A stretch of DNA of 64,000 bases from Novacetimonas cocois (GTDB lineage: Bacteria; Pseudomonadota; Alphaproteobacteria; Acetobacterales; Acetobacteraceae), in NCBI RefSeq assembly GCF_003311635.1, contig NZ_QEXL01000011.1, positions 2,089 through 66,088 on the forward strand, read 5' to 3'. Shown here piece after piece: positions 56,680 to 64,000 of the stretch. Position 1 is the stretch's first letter. Each line of letters opens with the position of its first letter. Both the position numbers and the translations under genes were made by a program. A model generated the notes under the pieces. That model ran no database searches. It was given only the letters and a program-made list of their open reading frames with translations, and had not been told where the DNA came from.

Positions 56680-59600
56680 CTACCCAATGGTAAATTCGAG
56701 TTCCGATTGTTCATCAATGGCGCGCAGGGTTTCATACAATCCTGCGGCCACGCCTCTACCTTCCACGATCTCATCCGCCAGTTCATCCAGAACGCCGGCA
56801 AACGCTTCATCGGTCGCGAGACCGAAAACATTCATGCGCTCGCTTTTTCTGCGTTCGATCTCGCTGTTTGCTGTTCCCGAGGGAAATACGGTGGCAAGCA
56901 TCCGCAGGGCTCGGGCAAAGTGGATCCGTTTGTAAAGGCGCGAACGGAGCGCCGTGTCGCCAGGCGTCGTCGAGAAAGACCAGAGTTCGATTGGCCCCAG
57001 GACGTTCACCAGAAGCTGTTCATATTTTGCTTCTCCGGCCGACATGTCCACGAAGAATGGCGCACCATTCTTTCCCGGTCCCGGCAGTGCGTTGCGGATC
57101 ACATAGGCGCTGGCATCGGACAGCTTGAAGCGTCGGATAAGGCTGTCTGCCGTCTCCTGATCACCGCATTTGAGGACCCATCGGGCGGTTGATATCTTGT
57201 AAAGGTCCTCGCTGAAATCGGTATGGTTCTGTGAAATGAAGGCGAGCTGGACGTTGTGCTTGCGTCCCTCGCGGCCATCGCGCACAGCCTGCTTGTCTAC
57301 CTGGGGCGCGGGTTCGGTGCGGTGCCACTCATCGAAGTCGACACGTTTCGTCGTTTCGTACATCTCCGTGAAACGGGCGAGATGATAGTCCCGCATGGAT
57401 GGGGGCATATGCGGGTCGTCCGCATAATCGGGATGCAGAAAGAAATTCCGGGCCAGGATATGGCGGCCAAGCATATACATGAGCGCTGTCTGGCGGTTGG
57501 CCGCGGGAGAGCCGGATGGTGCCACCTCGGCAAGATCGAGAACGATCACGCGCGCGTCCCCCATATCCAGCCTTGTCGGGGAGGCCAGCATGGGAAAATT
57601 CTTGATCACGTTCATGATGTAGCGATCAAACGTGTCGATCAGGCTTTCTCCAGTTTCCAGGGTGATCTTGGAATAGCGTTTTTCGATTTCCGGGCTGCGG
57701 GCCGCAATCAGCAGATCCTGCAGGACCGGTACTGCATGGCGCTGGGCAAAACCTGCAAGGCGGTATTCCCTGAGATTGACAAAGGCATCGACGATATCCC
57801 GCCACCATGTCGGATCGTCTTCTCCCGCATGGTGGGGCAGGCTGATGCCCAGCGATGTTATTGCGGCATCGACGTCGGGCTCGATCCCCGGAGTGTAGAT
57901 TTTGGGCGTGCCCCCCTGCACCCCGGTACAGAGGCGGTAGGCTTCATCAGTCACGTCCTCTACCAGATGGTCCATGCCCTCCCACGGCCTGCCATCCAGC
58001 GGCGTGGCAAGGAGCGAGATGAAATTCTGTAGGAAAACGCGCTCGAGTGGCAGGGGATATTCCAGTCCGACCTGGGTATCGAAGACATTGACCTCGAAGC
58101 CCGGGATTGCCTGCATCTTGACGTAAACCGCCTCGTGCTGGCGTTCGGGGCCAAGCGCGTTGCGCAGCATCTCGATCAGTCCGCGCGAGGACGGCCCTAT
58201 ATCGAGCTTGCCGATATAGGGGAGCTTCGTGCCGTGGCTGCTGATCGCGGCGCTGCTGAGGATCAAGCCCAGCAGAATGGTATTGGCCAGAACGGATTTT
58301 CCGCCGCCAGGCGGGGCTATGATAATGTCTACGACGGATGGGCGTAGCCCGCCCCCGGTCGGATCGTAAGGCCAGATTGAACCATCGGGCTTGCGGAAGA
58401 GGATGGATCCTTTCTGCCACGGTGACGCACTGCGTGCCCACGGCATCATGGAGAACGCGTCACCGACAAGGGCGAGCGATGAGGTCGCAGTCGAACCGAG
58501 CGCCAGGGCAGGGACAGAACCCATGGCCGCTTCCAGAGGATCGCCGGAAATCCGCGTTGTCTTGCTGTTGCCCCACGCATCAATCGCCTGGGAGAGGTCC
58601 GACGCCTGCCGTCGCAGCTTCGCCTCTGCTCCAACCGGAGCCCAGGTTGTGGCGGTCATGCGCATCCGCACGGAATTATGGTTGTTTTTCTGGCGCTCCA
58701 GCTTGAGTGCGGCAAACGCCCGTCGAATGTCGCTATTTCCGGGGAACATCGCCAGAAACCCGGCTCCGGCTTCCTTGAAGCCGAAGGCGGCGCGGCCACC
58801 ACCCTCCAGGATCATGGCGCTGCGCCATGGCAGTCTCTTGCGGCCAAGCACGCTGGAGAGTTCGGAAAATGGGCGCGGATCCTCTGGGCCAATCGTCATG
58901 TCGACCGGGGCGTATGTATAATCCCCCACGGTCACGAGTTGTCCGCCTTTCGTTTCGGCGTCGGCATTGAAGATCTGGTCCCGGATCGCCGGCCAGAGCA
59001 GGCCCTGCGGATGTGGCTGTGAATCATCCAGATCGTCGGGAAGCCGTGGCATGACCCGGTCACCCAGCAGGGTCGGTTTCCAGGCGGAGCCCGCCGTTTC
59101 ACGATAGGTCGCTTCGCGCGCGACCTGCAATGCCTGATGTGGACCGAGGAATTCGCAGGAAATGTCGAACCCCTGCAAGGCTGCCTGGACGCGTGAAATG
59201 AACGATTCATGGCGGGCCGCCATGATATCGGAGCGCAGGGCAAAACGTTGGGTATTGCCCACGCGGGGAAATTGGGAGGCAAGGGTCCGGCGCTCCTCTG
59301 CCACCTGTTTGCGGTCCTCACGTGTCAGCACGCTGGGCCGGGTCCACAGGACATAGCAAGTGGCCTCCCAGCGCATGACGTTTGGCCAGCGCCGGCGCCT
59401 CTCTTCGATGACGTCCGAAAGGTCTGCTCCGATCTGTCTGGCTATGGACCGGCAACCATTGAGACTCAGGCGGTCAATCTCGATACCTGAGCGCTCGGGA
59501 TCGGAAATATACCATCCCACGATGGCATGGCCACGTTCTTCAAGGAGACCCTGCAATTCTATACGCTGCTGCTCGGCGAGTGCTTCCACTTCCTGCCGCG

Positions 59601-59763
59601 TGCACATGCGACGCAGGCCATTGATGCGTAGTACGGAGACATATTCACCGCGTTTGGTGATGAGATGGTCCCCGTGCGTACTTTCCACATCGCAGAATGA
59701 GGCAAGGGGCTGGCGCAGCCCGAGGCTGATGCCGGCCAGCAGACTGGAAAGAATACCGCCCAT
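56680..59763 (-). CDS. icmB: IcmB/DotO ATPase (TraU of IncI)
   Basis: 1,027 residues. The VirB4-type ATPase has Walker A APPGGGKSV at about 484-492 and the later VIVLDLAEVAPSG and LAFISQNHTDFSE regions. The N-terminal 400 residues match the DotO layout (ITKRGEYVSVLRINGLRR, LGRKRLPWRSAMILEGGG). It powers the channel. Preceded by icmJ with 13 bases between. The gap 56512-56679 after it has no gene. Confidence 0.92.
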   Translation of the reverse strand: MGGILSSLLAGISLGLRQPLASFCDVESTHGDHLITKRGEYVSVLRINGLRRMCTRQEVEALAEQQRIELQGLLEERGHAIVGWYISDPERSGIEIDRLSLNGCRSIARQIGADLSDVIEERRRRWPNVMRWEATCYVLWTRPSVLTREDRKQVAEERRTLASQFPRVGNTQRFALRSDIMAARHESFISRVQAALQGFDISCEFLGPHQALQVAREATYRETAGSAWKPTLLGDRVMPRLPDDLDDSQPHPQGLLWPAIRDQIFNADAETKGGQLVTVGDYTYAPVDMTIGPEDPRPFSELSSVLGRKRLPWRSAMILEGGGRAAFGFKEAGAGFLAMFPGNSDIRRAFAALKLERQKNNHNSVRMRMTATTWAPVGAEAKLRRQASDLSQAIDAWGNSKTTRISGDPLEAAMGSVPALALGSTATSSLALVGDAFSMMPWARSASPWQKGSILFRKPDGSIWPYDPTGGGLRPSVVDIIIAPPGGGKSVLANTILLGLILSSAAISSHGTKLPYIGKLDIGPSSRGLIEMLRNALGPERQHEAVYVKMQAIPGFEVNVFDTQVGLEYPLPLERVFLQNFISLLATPLDGRPWEGMDHLVEDVTDEAYRLCTGVQGGTPKIYTPGIEPDVDAAITSLGISLPHHAGEDDPTWWRDIVDAFVNLREYRLAGFAQRHAVPVLQDLLIAARSPEIEKRYSKITLETGESLIDTFDRYIMNVIKNFPMLASPTRLDMGDARVIVLDLAEVAPSGSPAANRQTALMYMLGRHILARNFFLHPDYADDPHMPPSMRDYHLARFTEMYETTKRVDFDEWHRTEPAPQVDKQAVRDGREGRKHNVQLAFISQNHTDFSEDLYKISTARWVLKCGDQETADSLIRRFKLSDASAYVIRNALPGPGKNGAPFFVDMSAGEAKYEQLLVNVLGPIELWSFSTTPGDTALRSRLYKRIHFARALRMLATVFPSGTANSEIERRKSERMNVFGLATDEAFAGVLDELADEIVEGRGVAAGLYETLRAIDEQSELEFTIG

Positions 59764-59776
59764 TGATATGATCCTG

Positions 59777-60439
59777 TCATGTCATGACCGGTTGGGGATC
59801 GGCATCAAGCCATTCCCTGACAAGCGCCGGGTAGATGTCGGTGGGGCCGTTGTAGAGACGGCCCAGGGGGAGGAGCCGGATGCCGTCCATCAGGGCGGTC
59901 GCGCTTTCATTGATCTGCGGGTCAGCCCGGTTCGCCATCAGCAGGGCAGTCGCCAGCAGTCGGGGAGAGGTTGTCTCCAGCCGCCGCCGGGCTTCGGTCG
60001 TTCGCGCGTGCAGAGCGCGGAGCACAGCGAGAGCGCTTTTGCATTGCGCAGGCATCATCGCGGTGTCCGACCCTGACGCGATCGCGTCCATTGCACGATG
60101 CCAGACGACATCCTGTCCGTTTGGCCCATTGCCGAGCGTCTGCATGAGGGCTTGATGCGCGCAGCGGGTCAGGGTCATGATGCGGGCCTGCGGCAGTTTC
60201 GGCCACCATATCAGGACGGCTTCGCGTTCAATGGCCGGACGGGTTGGATCCTGCAGGATGTTGCATAAGGCGCAGACAGGCCCGGGTCCGTCACCATGCC
60301 ATGGAAACCTGCGACCAGGCGTTATCAGGCCGCAGCAGGCACATGTGAAAAGGCCCGGCTCACCCATCTCCCCGGCGTCTGGCGCTGACGGATCCCATGG
60401 GCGCGGCAGCAGCCGGAAAGACTGTGTGAGACGGGCCAT
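59777..60439 (-). CDS. icmJ: IcmJ/DotN-like protein (TraT of IncI)
   Basis: 220 residues from ATG 60439 (MARLTQSFRLLPRPW). Two CxxC pairs, C33-C36 and C56-C59, bind zinc, followed by a helical domain (QARIMTLTRCAHQALMQTL, TTEARRRLETTSPRLLATAL). DotN binds DotL in Legionella. The order icmD-icmJ-icmB is conserved with IncI traR-traT-traU. Confidence 0.82.
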   Translation of the reverse strand: MARLTQSFRLLPRPWDPSAPDAGEMGEPGLFTCACCGLITPGRRFPWHGDGPGPVCALCNILQDPTRPAIEREAVLIWWPKLPQARIMTLTRCAHQALMQTLGNGPNGQDVVWHRAMDAIASGSDTAMMPAQCKSALAVLRALHARTTEARRRLETTSPRLLATALLMANRADPQINESATALMDGIRLLPLGRLYNGPTDIYPALVREWLDADPQPVMT

Positions 60440-60452
60440 TGCGATCGGGTTC

Positions 60453-60923
60453 CTAGCCGCCGCTCGTGAATTGATAGGCCTGAGCCTGCGTACCAACGGT
60501 TGCCGAGCCACCGGACGCGGTGTTGGCAGCCTTGTTGATCCACTGCGGACCCGTTGCGAAAAGACCGCACAGCACGATGCCGGCGATTGCCATACCGACC
60601 TTTCCGGGCGAACGGTTCTGTTCGTTGCGGCTCTGCCAGGCCGCCCATACGCCGCCGATGAAGCAGATGAAGGCAGCGACATACATGCATGCAGCAGCGA
60701 CAAAGCCGCCCGCTGTCAGTCCCTCCTGGGCGGTGGCCTGCATCTGGGCCCCGATACCGTTTGCGCTGCCGGTTGCGGATTGGGCCAGCGCATGGCTGGC
60801 AATGAGGATCGGGACGGCCAATGTGCCAAGTGCCGTGACGGCACGCTGTCTGTATCCGGCCCGTTGTGTCACCAGACGCGTCAGTCGCGCCGCGCTGGTG
60901 GTGCCTGTGCGAGAGAGGTTCAT
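60453..60923 (-). CDS. icmD: IcmD/DotP-like membrane protein (TraR of IncI)
   Basis: 156 residues from ATG 60923. A cleavable-type N-terminal segment (LGTLAVPILIASHALAQ) is followed by two membrane spans (FVAAACMYVAAFICFIGGVW and GMAIAGIVLCGLFATG). Size, two spans and place between icmC and icmJ match IcmD. Confidence 0.72.
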   Translation of the reverse strand: MNLSRTGTTSAARLTRLVTQRAGYRQRAVTALGTLAVPILIASHALAQSATGSANGIGAQMQATAQEGLTAGGFVAAACMYVAAFICFIGGVWAAWQSRNEQNRSPGKVGMAIAGIVLCGLFATGPQWINKAANTASGGSATVGTQAQAYQFTSGG

Positions 60924-61016
60924 GGTCGAGGGCTCCGTTGAAAGAGGGATCATGTCCCCCAAATCATTGTTCTGTCGGCAACATGCGACTTCGAACGCTT
61001 TCTTTGCGGACAGGAC

Positions 61017-61562
61017 CTAGCCGGACGTTGTCCAGTGGCTCAGGATCCAGGTTGCTTCCTTGACGGGATTGAGGAGGATCACGCCGAAAACGAACTGGAT
61101 GAGGCAACTGAGTTTTGAGCGGTTTGTTTTTCCGGTCGCCGACGCGTTCCACGCAACGACCGCCATGAACGCCGCCCAGGCGCCGAACATTTCGAAGAAC
61201 AGGGCGAAATCACTGACGATTGACAGGATGGCATCCTCTGGGCCGGTCCCGGAAATGACGCTTCCGGTCGCGGCATCCGTATAGCCGGTGACAGAAGCTC
61301 CCAGCGAAACCTGCGTATCGAGACCGGCAGAGGTGGTGGATTTGGTGAGTATCCTGTCAAAAGTGGCGAAGACGCCGGAGAGGACAATCCCGATCCAGGG
61401 CACCCAGGGACGGCCGACGAACGGGTTCTGGGGCTGGCGCTGCTGCCATAATCCCCATGTCCCGGTCAGGAAGGCAATCCACGCTGCAATATAGCAGGCC
61501 ATTGGCAGCAGCCAGGCCATGGCGAGAGCGAGATCGTTGACGAGGTTGACCAGACCTTGCAC
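61017..61562 (-). CDS. icmC: IcmC/DotE-like membrane protein (TraQ of IncI)
   Basis: 181 residues with four membrane spans (LALAMAWLLPMACYIAAWIAF, WIGIVLSGVFATF, FALFFEMFGAWAAFMAVVAW, LIQFVFGVILLNPV). Position between icmG and icmD and topology match IcmC/TraQ. It shares the WxxxGxxxxG-type ends of IcmD, as these two families are related. Confidence 0.75.
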   Translation of the reverse strand: MQGLVNLVNDLALAMAWLLPMACYIAAWIAFLTGTWGLWQQRQPQNPFVGRPWVPWIGIVLSGVFATFDRILTKSTTSAGLDTQVSLGASVTGYTDAATGSVISGTGPEDAILSIVSDFALFFEMFGAWAAFMAVVAWNASATGKTNRSKLSCLIQFVFGVILLNPVKEATWILSHWTTSG

Positions 61563-61579
61563 GTCGATGTCTCCTTGCC

Positions 61580-62746
61580 TTACTGGATGATGCCGCGTTC
61601 AGCCTGGATCACCCACATCGTGCCGCGTTGAGAGATGGCGCGCACACGACCATATCCGCGGAGATCGGTGCCGATTTCGATTTCGGACTGTGGCGGTTGC
61701 CCGGCTGGCGCCGCATCGTCCTGCACCATGGCAAGCTGGGGAGATGCAGCAAGTATCCGGTAGTGCGGCGTCCATGTCGGGGGCGGAGCAGGAGGCGTCT
61801 GGCGCATTTTCGCTGTCCGGGACGCTGGAGATTGCGGCGGCGTTGGTGTTGGCTGCGGCTCGGCTGCCGCGGCTTCCAGAGCTGCCCGTGCCTTGTCGGC
61901 CGCGGCGCGTGTGGCGGCCGGTCCATCTGACGGGGGTGCTTCGGCGTCGGCCACGGCTCGTTTCGCTTCGAGGAGCGACATCCGGCGGTTGAGATCCGAA
62001 GCCTTTGCCGTATCGGCGATACGCAGCCGGTCAAGATCCTGCCGGAGCGCTGCGATGTCGCTGCGGGTCCGCTGCACCAGTGCTGCTTCTTCCGTTACAA
62101 GCTGCAGCACCTGCAACTGGTCGTCTGATGTCATGGGAGCCGCTTGCAGGCGGGTTGCTTTCTGGACCGCATCGTCGGTCGGAACAGCATTTTCGATGCC
62201 GATATCGTGTCTCTGCGCAGGCGTGGTCTCGGTCGGCAGAGTTGCCGGTGTTGGGACGGCGGGATGGGGCGGCTTTTTCATAGCAAGGAGAGCCTTGAGA
62301 TCCTCATCTGTAGCCGAGACCTGAGATGCCGGGGGTGATGGCAATGATGTAGGTGAGTGCCCTGGCGCTGGAGACGCTTTGGGGCCTGCTGGTAGCGGGG
62401 CGGAAATCATTCCGACTTCCTGGCCCACGGGAGACGCCTGCCTCTTTGTTATGCCCATCACGAGGAAGAGGGAGAGCAGACTGCCGACGGCAGTACCCGC
62501 GATGATGACCTGCCTGCGGCGCGGAAGCGCCCTGAAAAGGGCTATTGCATGTGGAACGGGTCGGTTTCTGTCAGGTGCTGCTGTCACAGGTTGCGGGTGA
62601 GGAGAGAGAGGCTCGGCAATTGTGTCCGCCTCGGGCGAAGGGTCAGGCTCGGGCATTGTGCCCAGCTTGCGGAACGGAACAGGTTCAATGCCGCGATCCG
62701 CGCTGAACGGATCCCGGGACGTCGTTGCGGTTGCGGCTGAAGTCAT
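61580..62746 (-). CDS. icmG: IcmG/DotF-like protein (TraP of IncI)
   Basis: 388 residues. A proline-rich cytoplasmic N-terminus, one membrane span (RRQVIIAGTAVGSLLSLFLVMG), a coiled-coil region (EEAALVQRTRSDIAALRQDLDRLRI, in part) and a short C-terminal beta domain (HYRILAASPQLAMVQDD, GTDLRGYGRVRAISQRGTMWVI). DotF stabilises the inner part of the core complex. Same order as IncI traO-traP-traQ. Confidence 0.78.
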   Translation of the reverse strand: MTSAATATTSRDPFSADRGIEPVPFRKLGTMPEPDPSPEADTIAEPLSPHPQPVTAAPDRNRPVPHAIALFRALPRRRQVIIAGTAVGSLLSLFLVMGITKRQASPVGQEVGMISAPLPAGPKASPAPGHSPTSLPSPPASQVSATDEDLKALLAMKKPPHPAVPTPATLPTETTPAQRHDIGIENAVPTDDAVQKATRLQAAPMTSDDQLQVLQLVTEEAALVQRTRSDIAALRQDLDRLRIADTAKASDLNRRMSLLEAKRAVADAEAPPSDGPAATRAAADKARAALEAAAAEPQPTPTPPQSPASRTAKMRQTPPAPPPTWTPHYRILAASPQLAMVQDDAAPAGQPPQSEIEIGTDLRGYGRVRAISQRGTMWVIQAERGIIQ

Positions 62747-62812
62747 GGTGAATGCTGCCTTCTGGTAGAGAGTGCAGAATTCGCCGATATCATGCGACCG
62801 GTGCCCGAAAAC

Positions 62813-64000
62813 TTACTTCTTCATGACGACGTCCGACATGAAGATCACGCCAACACTGACCTGAGCGGCAAGATTTACGCGCGGCTGGGTCGGCATCTGC
62901 TGCATGAGCGCGCTGTTGACCTGCGAGGCCGCTGCACCGGCCGCCACGCCCAGTTGTTGCGGAAAATTCAGTGACTGGACGTAGTTGACGTTGCCGAGGG
63001 CTCCGATCGAACCGGTCGTGTTCGACGTCATCTCGATCGCCTGCCCGAGCCCTTGGACAAAGGCGGCTGCGGCGGGAAGAACAAAGCGCTCGACGTATAG
63101 CTGGTCAACGCTTGAGGCCACCGCAGCTTCCATGGTGTCCGGCGCAACCACCATACCTTCGACCTGGATCGGGGTTGGATCATTTTTATGGAAGACCTGA
63201 TCAACGCGGACAACCAGCCTGTTCAGATGTCCCCCGGCCCTTCTGACGGATGCTTTCATCCTGTCGCCAGCGAGTGGACCTGAATCAGCTTCCAGGATGA
63301 TTTCTCCCCCGAGATCGCTGTTGGTTGCTGAAACCGTATGGGCGTAAATCCCCCGCCCGGCAGGAACAAGGACGCGGGAGAGGGCCGTCTGGGAATTTGC
63401 TGTCGCCGCCGAAGTTATTGAAGGGGAGACCACCGGTTTCTTTGTCTGCTCCCTTCCGGTTTCCGTCTTTTCATACAGGACATTTGTGACCGGAAAGCGT
63501 CCATCAAGACGGCCAGCGAGATCCATGATCGCATGTCTGTATGCGGTGATGGCGTCTTTCTGGAGCTGCGGGTCACGTGGCATGGCAGCACGGAAGGCTG
63601 CATCCGTCTGTACTGGTACGACGGGAACGCTTGGTACGACCTCAGGCGCGTGCGGGGCTGGCGTCGCGGCGGCCCTGGCCATCGCCGGGTTGACGTCCGC
63701 CCCGACCTCCTGAGCAACCGCAGGCGGGGGAAGCTTGTCGTCGGAATGGGTGGGCGTGCCCGGTGCAATATCGGGTGAATACGACTGTCCCGCAGTCTGT
63801 GCCCGGTCTGCCTCGTCGCGGATCTGATCTTCGCGGAGTTCCTGCTGGCGCGGATTGGAATTCAGGCCGCCGGGCAGGGGGTTGGCGGCGGGCGGCCTGC
63901 CGGGGTCCGAGCGTGGAAGCTCCTTACGGTGGATGGTGGAGATGAGTAGCGTGACGCCAAGAACGGTGCCGATACTCCCAAGGATTGCGAGCAGACGCCG
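62813..64000 (-). CDS. icmE: IcmE/DotG-like core protein (TraO of IncI), start beyond right edge
   Basis: The frame is open from 62813 to the window edge, so at least 395 codons are visible. Near the edge is a membrane span (LLAILGSIGTVLGVTLLIS), then a proline-rich linker. The C-terminal VirB10-like domain is clear: AHTVSATNSDLGGEIILEAD, DRMKASVRRAGGHLNRLVVR, TPIQVEGMVVAPDTMEAAVA. It spans both membranes and forms the channel. An internal ATG at 63682 is not the true start. The first codons lie right of 64000. Confidence 0.9.
   Translation of the reverse strand, partial: RRLLAILGSIGTVLGVTLLISTIHRKELPRSDPGRPPAANPLPGGLNSNPRQQELREDQIRDEADRAQTAGQSYSPDIAPGTPTHSDDKLPPPAVAQEVGADVNPAMARAAATPAPHAPEVVPSVPVVPVQTDAAFRAAMPRDPQLQKDAITAYRHAIMDLAGRLDGRFPVTNVLYEKTETGREQTKKPVVSPSITSAATANSQTALSRVLVPAGRGIYAHTVSATNSDLGGEIILEADSGPLAGDRMKASVRRAGGHLNRLVVRVDQVFHKNDPTPIQVEGMVVAPDTMEAAVASSVDQLYVERFVLPAAAAFVQGLGQAIEMTSNTTGSIGALGNVNYVQSLNFPQQLGVAAGAAASQVNSALMQQMPTQPRVNLAAQVSVGVIFMSDVVMKK

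Noticed and set aside
57256-58032. 258-codon plus-strand frame inside icmB
   Set aside because: Antisense shadow of an ATPase gene that has clear motifs on the minus strand.
1-64000. tRNA or rRNA genes
   Set aside because: I saw no tRNA-like cloverleaf with a conserved T-loop and no rRNA sequence; a covariance scan would be needed to exclude a diverged one.

Overview
The window looks like part of a large, self-transmissible plasmid from an alphaproteobacterium, most likely an acetic acid bacterium (Acetobacteraceae). The supporting evidence is a parA-parB-repA backbone with an RPA-type initiator and iterons, MucR-type regulators, a TrwC-type (MOBF) relaxase, and a type IVB (Dot/Icm, IncI-like) conjugation apparatus. 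The host assignment is inference; no chromosomal marker is present.

Layout. 1-417: 5' part of an IS1182-like transposase gene running off the left edge. 418-4250: partition genes parA and parB behind a perfect inverted repeat, then repA and an iteron origin. 4270-31000: a long run of mostly plus-strand genes that reads as a conjugative leading region. It holds a 1,699-residue methylase-helicase, a ParB-like protein, a PP-loop (PAPS reductase-like) protein, DUF5983-like and DUF3085-like proteins (the latter split by a complete group II intron), ArdC, SSB, a DUF3991/Toprim protein and a UvrD-like helicase. Minus-strand SMI1/KNR4 and NERD genes, an HxlR/quinone-reductase/cupin cassette and many small unknowns lie among them. 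Several of the plus-strand genes or operons are preceded by long GC-rich imperfect hairpins, three of which are copies of one 90-base element. 30500-34200: two secreted proteins and a TraM-TraL-TraK-like relaxosome operon facing away from a candidate oriT (33815-34206). 34207-38878: BRO-N protein, HU, a small acidic protein and the relaxase. 39000-43370: regulators and toxins, with two degraded copies of a mucR-toxin-antitoxin arrangement, an intact Fic protein and a 135-base MITE-like element. 43373-64000: Dot/Icm-type transfer genes on the minus strand in two blocks: (a) icmE-icmG-icmC-icmD-icmJ-icmB and (b) dotD-dotC-dotB-icmT-icmS-like-transglycosylase-icmP-unknown-icmO-DUF1173. They are separated by cargo (a lipoprotein, an aminotransferase, a hipBA module with frameshifted hipA).

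How it fits together. The relaxase with TraK/L/M-like partners would nick at oriT, the IcmO-type coupling protein would hand the strand to the Dot/Icm channel, and (if the minus strand is the one transferred) the plus-strand genes at 4-31 kb would enter first with the transferred strand as their template. The hairpins in front of the methylase-helicase, ParB-like, ssb and neighbouring genes are therefore good candidates for single-stranded-DNA promoters of the Frpo kind, firing anti-defence genes before the complementary strand is made. This is the most interesting hypothesis in the window. Its support is positional and structural, not experimental.
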